DNA from: VRUE01 sp036271315 | Lineage (GTDB): Bacteria; Actinomycetota; Thermoleophilia; Solirubrobacterales; 70-9 | Reading direction: 5' to 3' | Assembly: GCA_036271315.1 (NCBI GenBank) | Contig: DATBAV010000032.1 | Span: 77,977-141,976, forward strand | DNA: 64,000 nt | Shown: piece after piece, positions 15,769 to 23,588 of the stretch | Position numbering within the stretch: position 1 is the first letter of the stretch | How the letters are laid out: each line of letters starts with the position of its first letter | Translations under genes and position numbers: made by a program | Notes under the pieces: model-generated | Told to the model about the DNA's origin: nothing | Databases searched by the model: none | The model's input: only the letters and a program-made list of their open reading frames with translations

Positions 15769-16551
15769 TTAAGCGGGCTTGCGGCCCGCGAAGAAGACCT
15801 CGAACTGGCTGTCCTTCGGTGGCCGCGGCTTGCCCGTCCCCCGAAAGGCGCCGGCGAACTCCATGCCCACGGAGGCGTAGACCTCCGTCAGCTCCTCAAC
15901 CGAGTAGAGCCGCTGGCGGAACGGGATCGGCGCGACCCCTTCGAAGGTCTCACCGACAAGGATCGGCATCGTCGCTCCCTCTAAATAGCGCGTGCGAGCG
16001 TCCCAGCGGTGATCGATCAGTTCGACCATGCCCTCGCCGGCGATCCAGGTTTTCTGCGGCAGGTGCGCCTCGGCATAAAGCACGTTTGGGAGCTGCAGCA
16101 GGTTGCCGCCGCCGGGGCGCAGCGCGGCCGCGATCACCTCGAAGGTGCGGTGGTTCTCCTCCTCGGTCTCGAAGTAGCCGATCGCCCCGTCGTTGAGGTT
16201 GAGGACGAGGTCGAACTCCTGGTCGAAATCGAGCTCGCGCAGATCCACTTGCATGAATGAGACACCCTCGACCGACTTGACCTCGGCTTCGCCCGCCGCG
16301 ACTTCGATCAGGTCTTCGGCGATGTCCACTCCCACGACCTCGAAGCCGCGCGTCGCGAGCTCGATCGAGTGACGACCGGTTCCGCAGGCGATATCAAGAA
16401 CGCGCGCGCCCTCGGGCGGGTGGGTCATCGCCAGTGCGCGGTCTATTTCGGACTCGGTCTGTTCGGCCCATGGTCGCGAGAGCGTGTGAGCCAAGGGAAA
16501 CGCGTCCCGGTACCAATCCTGCGGAATCTCAGTTGCGCTGGCCTCCCCCAT
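15769..16551 (-). CDS. Class I SAM-dependent methyltransferase
   Basis: A 260-aa Rossmann-fold methyltransferase. The SAM-binding motif I is VLDIACGTGRHSIELA (residues ~50-65), the acidic end of beta-2 is VVGVDIAEDLI, and motif II is DLVLNLNDGAIGYF. It resembles the small-molecule methyltransferase group (Methyltransf_25/11). The substrate is not evident and the gene stands alone between a convergent small gene and a glycan operon. Confidence 0.85.
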   Translation of the reverse strand: MGEASATEIPQDWYRDAFPLAHTLSRPWAEQTESEIDRALAMTHPPEGARVLDIACGTGRHSIELATRGFEVVGVDIAEDLIEVAAGEAEVKSVEGVSFMQVDLRELDFDQEFDLVLNLNDGAIGYFETEEENHRTFEVIAAALRPGGGNLLQLPNVLYAEAHLPQKTWIAGEGMVELIDHRWDARTRYLEGATMPILVGETFEGVAPIPFRQRLYSVEELTEVYASVGMEFAGAFRGTGKPRPPKDSQFEVFFAGRKPA

Positions 16552-16620
16552 TGCTCAGGAATATTAGCGAGCCGGAGACTGGGACGTACCAGTTGGCGGA
16601 CGAGGTCCCGGAGGCGGCTG

Positions 16621-17046
16621 CTAAGCGAAAGTCCAGAACTTGTTGCCGAGGAAGTTGAACGGCATCGCCACCGCGACGGCAATCGCCTGGGCCGCGAGGT
16701 CGCCCAGCGAGGTCCCACCCACCAACGCCTCGAGCACGGCGAGGTTGATCAGCAGCGCGGCGACGCTGACGGCGAAGAAGCGCGCCGCTTGGAAGCCGGC
16801 ATGACCGTCGGCGGCAGCGAAGGTCCAGTGCCGGTTCCAGAAGAAGTTGCTGGCGAAGGCGACGCAGAAGGCGCCGATCGCCGCGATTATGTGGTGGACG
16901 CCGAGGTTGCCGCTGAGGAAGGCGAAGACGCCGAGGTTGATCAGGTAGCCGGAGCCGCCGACCATGCCGAACTTGATCAGCTCCCACCAGCTCGCCGGGC
17001 GACGGGCGGCGGCACCGAGTCGGTAGGCGAGTTCGCTGGCGCTCAC
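16621..17046 (-). CDS. GtrA-family membrane protein
   Basis: A 141-aa protein with four predicted membrane helices and the family signatures FGMVGGSGYLINLGVF near the start, FASNFFWNRHWTF in the middle and FNFLGNKFWTFA at the end. GtrA-like proteins are thought to move or present polyprenyl-phosphate-linked sugars across the membrane for cell-surface glycosylation. The GTG start overlaps the glycosyltransferase stop (GTGA), so it works with that gene. Confidence 0.88.
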   Translation of the reverse strand: MSASELAYRLGAAARRPASWWELIKFGMVGGSGYLINLGVFAFLSGNLGVHHIIAAIGAFCVAFASNFFWNRHWTFAAADGHAGFQAARFFAVSVAALLINLAVLEALVGGTSLGDLAAQAIAVAVAMPFNFLGNKFWTFA

Positions 17047-18518
17047 GGCAGCCTCCGCTGCTCGCCATCGACGACGACGGCGTTGAAGCCGAAGCCGGTG
17101 TGGATGTGCTTCAGCTCGTAGAAGGGGATGTCGTGGGGGCGGTTCGCCATGTAGCGGGTGAGAGTGAGGCGCTCGAACCTTACCCGCGCTACTGGGTGGA
17201 AAACGCTTGGCACGCCAGTCACAGCGCGGCCTTCGAGCGACTTGCTGATCACATCGATCGTGCGCAGCTTCCAGTCACCACTGTAGATGCGTTGCGCGTG
17301 TTCGTGCAGGTAGAAGCGCACCGGGTCGGCGGCGAGCTTCCAGGTGACGATCGCTCGCGGGCCGCGCGGGGGGCCAAGTTCTTCGGTGATGCCGCGGAAG
17401 TCAGGGCGCTGCAGGTTCGGCGTCTGCGTGACGTGCACGCCGAAGGCGATCCAGTAGGCGCAGAGGGCGACTGCGAGCAGCAGGCCGAGGCGGCGGGCGC
17501 GATCGGCGGCGAAGCCGAGCGCGGCGGCAAGCGCCAGTGGTATCAGCGCCGGCAGCAGGTTGCGCTCGACCACGTAGTCCTTGCCGGCGAGGGCCGCGAC
17601 CAAGGCGAGGACGGCGACGCCTGACCCGATGACAATGCCGATCAGGGCGCCACGGCGCTCGCGGCGGCTACCGCGCACGGCGACGAGCAGCAGGGCGACG
17701 GCGAAGAGGATCGCCGGCAGCAGGGCGTAGCGCTCGCGCGGCGACTCGGCGATCACGTGGCCTGTTTCGCCGACCAGGAAGCTGACGCCGGTCTCGAAGA
17801 AGCGGGTCGAGAGCAGGCTTTCTTCGATCCAGCCGATGTGGGTCGGGTTGACCTGGGCGGAGATCAGCGGGACCAGGGCGAGGCCGACGAGGCCGACGCC
17901 GGCAAGCGCCGGCAAGACCGTTCGCCAGCGATCGCGCAGGGCGACCAGCAGCCAGAGCGCCTCGATCGCGACGGCGAAGACGGCGAAATAGTGGCTGCAG
18001 AGGGCGAGCGCCGAGGCGAGCGCCCAGAGAGCGAGGTCGCGGCCGCCGCGGGTGCGCAGGGCGCGGACGAAGAAGAACAGCGAGGCGGCGCAGAAGAAGA
18101 CCAGCAGCGCGTAGGAACGGGCCTCCTGCGAGTACCAGATCAGCATCGGGTTGACGGCGACGAGGGCGGCGGCGATCAGGCCGGCGCGGCGGTGGGCCAG
18201 CTCGGCGCCGATGCAGTAGGCAAGCGGCACCGTGGCGGTGCCGAAGAGGGCCGAGAGCGAGCGCAGGCCTACTTCGTGGGTGCCGAAGGCTTTTGCCCAG
18301 CCCCAGGCGAGGACGTAATAGAGCGGCGGGTTGGACTCGCTGTTCTTGACCGCGTGCAGCATGTCGATGAAGCTGCCCGGGATCACTCGCATGGCGGTGA
18401 TCACCTCGTCGTGGTGGTAGCTCTGCACGTCGAGGCTGGCGAAGCGCATCGCAGCGCCGAGCGCGGTGAGGAGCGCCAGGGCCCAGAGGGCCCCGTTGCG
18501 GCTGGGAGCGAGGGTCAA
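17043..18518 (-). CDS. GT39/PMT-like membrane glycosyltransferase
   Basis: A 491-aa polytopic protein of the GT-C (PMT/ArnT-like) fold: about ten membrane helices, a first periplasmic loop with the acidic pair SYHHDEVITAMRV (the catalytic-type Asp-Glu of this fold), and SESNPPLYYVLAWGWAKAFG, typical of the family. It should use a polyprenyl-phosphate sugar donor on the outer face. I start it at TTG 18518, which overlaps the GH92 stop (TTGA); a longer reading from 18653 would give a non-membrane N-terminal extension antisense to nothing but inside the upstream gene. It is in an operon with GH92 and GtrA. Confidence 0.85.
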   Translation of the reverse strand: MTLAPSRNGALWALALLTALGAAMRFASLDVQSYHHDEVITAMRVIPGSFIDMLHAVKNSESNPPLYYVLAWGWAKAFGTHEVGLRSLSALFGTATVPLAYCIGAELAHRRAGLIAAALVAVNPMLIWYSQEARSYALLVFFCAASLFFFVRALRTRGGRDLALWALASALALCSHYFAVFAVAIEALWLLVALRDRWRTVLPALAGVGLVGLALVPLISAQVNPTHIGWIEESLLSTRFFETGVSFLVGETGHVIAESPRERYALLPAILFAVALLLVAVRGSRRERRGALIGIVIGSGVAVLALVAALAGKDYVVERNLLPALIPLALAAALGFAADRARRLGLLLAVALCAYWIAFGVHVTQTPNLQRPDFRGITEELGPPRGPRAIVTWKLAADPVRFYLHEHAQRIYSGDWKLRTIDVISKSLEGRAVTGVPSVFHPVARVRFERLTLTRYMANRPHDIPFYELKHIHTGFGFNAVVVDGEQRRLP

Positions 18519-20971
18519 GGTGTGCAGGCGTCTTTCGGCATCGCGCGGCCCGGGCCAAAGGAGGGCGGCGTTGCGGCGGCGGAGCTGCCCCATTTGCGAT
18601 TTGGGCGGGGCGCAAGTTCGAAGGTCAAGCGGGTGCCGTGGGAGAGCGCGCACCAGGTGGTCCAGGGCTGGCTCGCGGAGCGGCCGTTGACGCGGAGGCC
18701 GTCTATGTAGGGGGCGCTGCTCGGACTGAGAGCGACGGCGTGCTTTTTCTTCCCTCGTCCCCGCATTTCCTTCGCGCTGGCAGAGATCGTCAAGCGGCGA
18801 CCGTGAGCCAGGGCGACCGAGGCGTGTCCGAACAGCGGGCTGCCGATCGCCAGCAAGCCGACACCCGGCACCTCGGGATAGAGCCCGAGGGCGCCGAAGA
18901 CGTACCAGGCCGAGAGCGTGCCGAGATCGTCGTTGCCGGGATAGCCGGAGGGCGAGGGGCTGTAGAGACGGAGGCCGCGCCGGACCGCGGCCTGGGTGCC
19001 GTAGGGCTGGCGCAGCCAGTCGTACAGCCAGGGGGCCTGGAGGGTCGGCTCGTTGCCGAGTAGTGCGTGGTCGGCGTGGGTACCGCCGGGGCCGGCGTTG
19101 AGCTTGCGCAGGAAGCGACCGAGGCGGTCGGCGGCCTTCGCCCTGCCGCCCATCAGGCGGAAGAGGCCGGCGGGGTCGTGGGGCACCGCCCAGCTGTACT
19201 GGGCGGAGTCCCCCTCGACGAACCCGCCACCGCCGAGGTTGTCGTAATGGGCTGGAAAAGCACCGTTTTCGTAGCGCGGCTCGATCATCTTGCTGTGGCG
19301 GTCGAAGAGCTTGCGCCAGTTGCCTGAACGCTGCATAAAGCGCGCGTACGTCCCGTAATCGCCGAGCGCGCGGCCGGCGAACTGGGCGATGGCGAAATCG
19401 TCGACCGTGTACTCGAGCGAGGTAGCGGCCGAGCCCCAGACGTCGTCGGGGCTGCCGTAGATCGAGTTGGCGTTGCGAACGTTGGTGTCGAGGTCAAAGG
19501 GCACGTAGCCGTGGGCGAGGTATGGCGCCAGGCCCTGGCGCTCGAGGTATTCGCCGTTGGCGCTGCGGCATTCGCCGTCGGCGCCGCGCAGCATCGCGGC
19601 CAGGACGGCCTGGCGGTCGAAGGCGGTGGCACCGAAGGCCGCGGCGGAGGCGATCAGCGGATCGGCCGAGTCGCCGACCATGGTCATGCTCTGGCCGTTG
19701 GCATAGGGCCAGCGCGGCAGGCAGCCGCTCTCGGCAGCGTCGGCGAGCAGCGAGCGCACCATCTCGCTGGCGCGCTTGGGGGCGAGAATCGAGAGCAGCT
19801 GGATCTGCGTGCGGTAGGTGTCCCAGGCGGAGAAGTCGGCGTACTGGGTGCGGCCTTCGGCCCGGTGCAGCAGGCCGTCCATACCGATGTAGGCGCCGCC
19901 GACGTCGCTGAAGGTGCGCGGCGCCAAACCGACGTGGTAAAGCGCCGTGTAGAAGGTGTCGAGCAGGCGGGGCGGGCCACCGCTGACGCGGATCCGGCCA
20001 AGCCAGCTGTTCCAGCGGCGCTCGGTTTCGTTGGCGACCGTGCCGAAGCCACGGCCGGGGTTTTCGGCGGCGAGGTTTGCGCGAGCGTCTTCGACGCTGA
20101 CGAAGGAGACGCCGACGCGGGCGGTGACGGTGCGGTTGTGAGCGGTGTCGAAGCTCGCGTAAGCGCCGGCGTCGGCGCTGGTCTTCGGGTTGGACGGGGG
20201 CGCCTGGCTGTCGCTTGCCGTCGCACCGCCGGCGTTTAGCTTGTTTTCTTCCCAGGTCCCGTAGGCGTCGAAGCCGCGGTTGAAGACGGCGGCGATGTAA
20301 ACGCGGTAGCGCGGGCGCTGGCCGCAGAAGAGGCCGCTCGAGGCGGTGCCGTCGATCTCTCGGTGGGCCGGATCGATGCTCACCGCGGCGAAGTCGTCGG
20401 GCTGGGCGCTACCACCGGCGTCGATAAGGACGCTGGCGTGCGGGTTGCGGGGAAAGGTGAAGCGCGCCATGCCCGTGCGGGTGGTCGCCGTCAGTTCCGT
20501 TTCGATCGCGCCGCCGCGGACCGGGTTGAGGCTGACCGAGTAGTAACCCGGCCGGCCGCTCTCATGGGCGTGCGAGAAGCCGGGCTGGAACTGGCCGTCG
20601 AGCGAGGAGCCTTCGGCCGCTGGAGAGGATTCGATCGGCTCGGTGGTCGGCATGAAGGGAAAGTCGCCGTAGAGGGAACAACCGGCGCCGGAGAGGTGAG
20701 TGAGGCTGAAGCCCCTGATGTGAGAGTCGCGGTAGTCGTAACCGGCGCGGCCGTTGCGGTCGGCCGGGGTCGTGTCGGGGCTCCACTGGACCATGCCGAA
20801 AGGGGCGGCGGCGCCGGGGAAGTTGTGGCCGCCGCCAAAGGTGTCGTGGCCGGGCCTGGTGCCGGCGAAGACATGGACGTCGTCGGCCAGGCCGGCACCG
20901 GCGGCGGGCTGGGCTATGAGCGCGAGCGAGGCGAGCGCCGCGGCGATGAGGATCCCTGCGCGTGCGAGCAA
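18515..20971 (-). CDS. GH92-family exported alpha-mannosidase
   Basis: An 818-aa secreted glycosidase of family GH92 (calcium-dependent exo-alpha-mannosidases). After a signal peptide (LARAGILIAAALASLALIAQ, then PAAGA) come the N-terminal GH92 signatures FGMVQWSPDT and GFSLTHLSGAGCS, then the catalytic (alpha/alpha)6 domain with FVEGDSAQYSWAVPHD (catalytic acid Glu) and GNDDLGTLSAWYVFGALGLYP (the calcium/base Asp pair). The start is uncertain: TTG 20971 gives a clean signal peptide, TTG 21010 is also open. It forms an operon with the GT39-like and GtrA genes and so may remodel mannose-containing surface glycans. Confidence 0.9.
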   Translation of the reverse strand: MLARAGILIAAALASLALIAQPAAGAGLADDVHVFAGTRPGHDTFGGGHNFPGAAAPFGMVQWSPDTTPADRNGRAGYDYRDSHIRGFSLTHLSGAGCSLYGDFPFMPTTEPIESSPAAEGSSLDGQFQPGFSHAHESGRPGYYSVSLNPVRGGAIETELTATTRTGMARFTFPRNPHASVLIDAGGSAQPDDFAAVSIDPAHREIDGTASSGLFCGQRPRYRVYIAAVFNRGFDAYGTWEENKLNAGGATASDSQAPPSNPKTSADAGAYASFDTAHNRTVTARVGVSFVSVEDARANLAAENPGRGFGTVANETERRWNSWLGRIRVSGGPPRLLDTFYTALYHVGLAPRTFSDVGGAYIGMDGLLHRAEGRTQYADFSAWDTYRTQIQLLSILAPKRASEMVRSLLADAAESGCLPRWPYANGQSMTMVGDSADPLIASAAAFGATAFDRQAVLAAMLRGADGECRSANGEYLERQGLAPYLAHGYVPFDLDTNVRNANSIYGSPDDVWGSAATSLEYTVDDFAIAQFAGRALGDYGTYARFMQRSGNWRKLFDRHSKMIEPRYENGAFPAHYDNLGGGGFVEGDSAQYSWAVPHDPAGLFRLMGGRAKAADRLGRFLRKLNAGPGGTHADHALLGNEPTLQAPWLYDWLRQPYGTQAAVRRGLRLYSPSPSGYPGNDDLGTLSAWYVFGALGLYPEVPGVGLLAIGSPLFGHASVALAHGRRLTISASAKEMRGRGKKKHAVALSPSSAPYIDGLRVNGRSASQPWTTWCALSHGTRLTFELAPRPNRKWGSSAAATPPSFGPGRAMPKDACTP

Positions 20972-21012
20972 GCCCTCTACGTTACGGCGCTCGCTTAAGG
21001 TTCCGGCCAATC

Positions 21013-21648
21013 GTGAAGACGCGAAGCGCCGCTCTCATCGTCATCGCCGTTGCCGCGGCGGTCATCGCTGCCGTGCTGGCGCTGGGTGGCGGCAAGGAAG
21101 ACGCGAAGGCCACGACGGCGCTGCCCGAAATCCCGGGCGAGCCGACGGTGAGCGTGATCTCGCCTCGCAGCGGTGCCCGCCAGACCAGCCACGCGGTCGT
21201 CGTCAAGGTCAAAGTCCGCAACTTCGAGCTGGCGCCGCGCCACTTCGGCGGCGAACCGCAGCTGCACGAGGGCCACATCCGCTTCTCCCTCAACCGCGTC
21301 CCGGACTGTGTCTATCCGGCCAAGCTACAGCGGGCGATCAACAGCCCCTTCGGCAACGGTCGCCTGGTTGGGCGCTCCTTCGACTTCCCGGAATATTCCG
21401 GACCCAACGGCATCCTCGCCGAGCGCATCGGCTCCGAGGAAAGCTACTCGCCGGCAACGCGTCCGGAGATCTACTACCACGCCCTCCCCCCCGGCTTCTA
21501 CCGCCTGGTCATCACCCTCGCCCAGAACGACGGCTCGACCACGCCGTTCCACGCTGTGACCAACTTCCAGATCCTGCCGAAGCCCGGCCACGGCCCGAAG
21601 TGCATCAACGGCAAGGTGCCGAGCGCCAAGGCCGCGGCTTTCGATTAA
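21013..21648 (+). CDS. Exported/anchored protein, unknown function
   Basis: A 211-aa protein from GTG 21013, with an N-terminal membrane anchor or signal (SAALIVIAVAAAVIAAVLAL) and a mature beta-rich domain (VSVISPRSGARQTSHAVVVK and later YYHALPPGFYRLVITLAQND) that looks Ig- or PEBP-like in spacing, with two Cys (DCVYPA and PKCINGK). It is divergent from the GH92 gene, and the regulatory regions must overlap. No firm family. Confidence 0.7.
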   Translation: MKTRSAALIVIAVAAAVIAAVLALGGGKEDAKATTALPEIPGEPTVSVISPRSGARQTSHAVVVKVKVRNFELAPRHFGGEPQLHEGHIRFSLNRVPDCVYPAKLQRAINSPFGNGRLVGRSFDFPEYSGPNGILAERIGSEESYSPATRPEIYYHALPPGFYRLVITLAQNDGSTTPFHAVTNFQILPKPGHGPKCINGKVPSAKAAAFD

Positions 21649-21770
21649 GGCGCCCCCGGACGCGGGAGCGCGGGCGCGAGAATCGCCGGTGTCTATTAGC
21701 GCGACCGCGCGGGAGCGGAGGAGGCGCCGCCTGATGTCGGCCAATACTTCACTTTGTATAGTGGAGTGCC

Positions 21771-23588
21771 GTGCGCACTTACCGTCGTTTGATGGGCTTT
21801 TTGCGGCCCTACCGCCGCCAGCTCTGGGGATCCCTGGCGTTTGCCTGGGCGGCGATGGGGATGACGGTGCTGATCCCGTGGCTGATCGGGCGCGCCGTCA
21901 ACGCGATCCAGGACGGTGACAAGCCCGACCTGCTGCCGCTGGCGCTGGCGATCGTCGGCGCGGGGATTTTGCGACTGGGGCTGACCGTGGTGCGGCGGCT
22001 GGTCGCGGGCCGGGTCTCGCTGGCGGTCGAATTCGACCTGCGCCAGCTCTTCTACGCCCACCTGCAACGACTCGAGCTCGGCTTCTTCGACGGGCAGCAG
22101 ACCGGGCAGCTGATGTCGCGAGCGACCGTCGACCTGCAGGCGATCCGCTTCTTCCTCGGCTACGGGCTGATCTTCATCACCCAGAACCTGCTGACGATCA
22201 CCCTGGTGACGATCGTCATGGTCGCGATCAACCCGCTGCTGGCGCTGATCGCGCTGGCCCCGGCGCCGCTGATCGTCTTCACCGCCTCGCGCTACAACCG
22301 GGTCTCGCGGCCAGCGCAGCAAGAGGTTGCGCAGCGGATCGCCGAACTGACCGCGGAGGCCGAGGAGAACATCTCGGGGATCCGCATCGTCAAGGCCTTC
22401 GCGCGCGAGGAATACCAGCTGCACCGCTTCCAGCGCTCGGTCTCCCGGGTCTTCGACCAGAGCATCTACTCGACCAAGCTGCAGGCCTTCTTCTCGCCGC
22501 TGATCGGGCTGCTGCCGCAGATGGGGATCGCCCTGGTACTGCTGATCGGTGGCCGCCAGGTGATCGACGGCAGCCTCAGTCTCGGCGACTTCACCGCCTT
22601 CTATACCTATCTGGTGATCCTGGCCGGGCCGATGCGGATGCTCGGCGTGGCGATGGGGATGGCGCAGCGGGCCGTCGCCTCCGGCAACCGCCTCTTCGAG
22701 ATCCTCGACCGCGAGCCGGAGATCGAGAGCCCGCCGGGAGCGCCGCCGCTGCCGGTCGGCGGTGGCAGCGTGCGGATGGCAAGCGTGACGCTGCGCTACG
22801 ACGGGGCGCGGGCAAACCCATCGGACCTCGAGCACCCTGGAGAGGAGTCGAGGACCGGCGCGGCACTGAGCGAAGTCGACTTCGAGGTCGCGGCGGGAAG
22901 CACGGTGGCGCTGGTCGGGCCGTCGGGCTCGGGCAAGACCAGCCTCGTCGCCCTGATCGCCCGCCTCTATGACCCGAGCGAGGGCTCGGTTCTGATCGAC
23001 GGTGCCGACGTGCGCTCGGTCGAGGTCGAGTCGCTGCGCCGGGAGATCGCCTTCGTCAGCGACGAGAGCTTCCTCTTCAGCGCCAGCGTCGCCGAGAACA
23101 TCGCCTACCCGCGCTCCGACGCGCCGCGCGAGGAGATCGAAGCGGCGGCCCGGCGGGCCCAGGCAGCGAGCTTCATCGAGGACCTGCCGGGTGGCTACGA
23201 CACCGTCGTCGGCGAGCGCGGGCTGACCCTCTCCGGCGGGCAGCGCCAGCGGGTGGCGATCGCGCGGGCGCTGCTGGCCGACCCCCGCATCCTGATCCTC
23301 GACGACGCCACCTCCTCGGTAGATGCGACCACCGAGGGAGCGATCAAGTCCGGTTTGCGCGAGGTGATGGACGGGCGAACGACGTTCATCATCGCCCACC
23401 GCCTATCGACGGTCTCGCTGGCCGACGAAGTGATCGTGATGGACGGCGGGCGCATCGTCGACCGCGGCACCCATTCCCAGCTGCTCGAAGGTTGCAGCTT
23501 CTACCGTGAGATCGCCGAGCACGGCCTCGCCGACTCGGTCTTCCTCCAACACGACCTCGAGCAGCGCGAGGAGGTGGCGCGGCTGTGA
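21771..23588 (+). CDS. ABC exporter half-transporter (type IV fold), first subunit
   Basis: A 605-aa fused membrane-ATPase subunit of the MsbA/BmrCD type. Six membrane helices cover residues ~15-300. The nucleotide-binding domain carries Walker A GPSGSGKTS, Q-loop region AFVSDESFLF, signature LSGGQRQRVAIARAL, Walker B ILILDDATSSVD and the H-loop IIAHRLS. The Asp after Walker B, where a Glu is usual (LDDAT rather than LDEAT), marks it as the degenerate-site partner of a heterodimer. An unusual 20-residue insertion follows the A-loop Tyr (see the repeat at 22821). GTG start at 21771. The next gene overlaps by 4 bp. Confidence 0.92.
   Translation: MRTYRRLMGFLRPYRRQLWGSLAFAWAAMGMTVLIPWLIGRAVNAIQDGDKPDLLPLALAIVGAGILRLGLTVVRRLVAGRVSLAVEFDLRQLFYAHLQRLELGFFDGQQTGQLMSRATVDLQAIRFFLGYGLIFITQNLLTITLVTIVMVAINPLLALIALAPAPLIVFTASRYNRVSRPAQQEVAQRIAELTAEAEENISGIRIVKAFAREEYQLHRFQRSVSRVFDQSIYSTKLQAFFSPLIGLLPQMGIALVLLIGGRQVIDGSLSLGDFTAFYTYLVILAGPMRMLGVAMGMAQRAVASGNRLFEILDREPEIESPPGAPPLPVGGGSVRMASVTLRYDGARANPSDLEHPGEESRTGAALSEVDFEVAAGSTVALVGPSGSGKTSLVALIARLYDPSEGSVLIDGADVRSVEVESLRREIAFVSDESFLFSASVAENIAYPRSDAPREEIEAAARRAQAASFIEDLPGGYDTVVGERGLTLSGGQRQRVAIARALLADPRILILDDATSSVDATTEGAIKSGLREVMDGRTTFIIAHRLSTVSLADEVIVMDGGRIVDRGTHSQLLEGCSFYREIAEHGLADSVFLQHDLEQREEVARL
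22821..22856 (+). repeat. Palindromic in-frame insertion in first ABC gene
   Basis: Arms CCTCGA (22826-22831) and TCGAGG (22848-22853) enclose a segment encoding DLEHPGEESRTG between the A-loop (LRYDG) and Walker A strands, where homologs normally have only a short turn. The encoded HxGEExRT core recurs in the partner gene at the same place. Confidence 0.6.

Noticed and set aside
21696..23399. A 567-codon open frame antisense to the first ABC gene
   Set aside because: Same effect; low-complexity Asp/Arg/Gln/His-rich product while the other strand has all ABC motifs.
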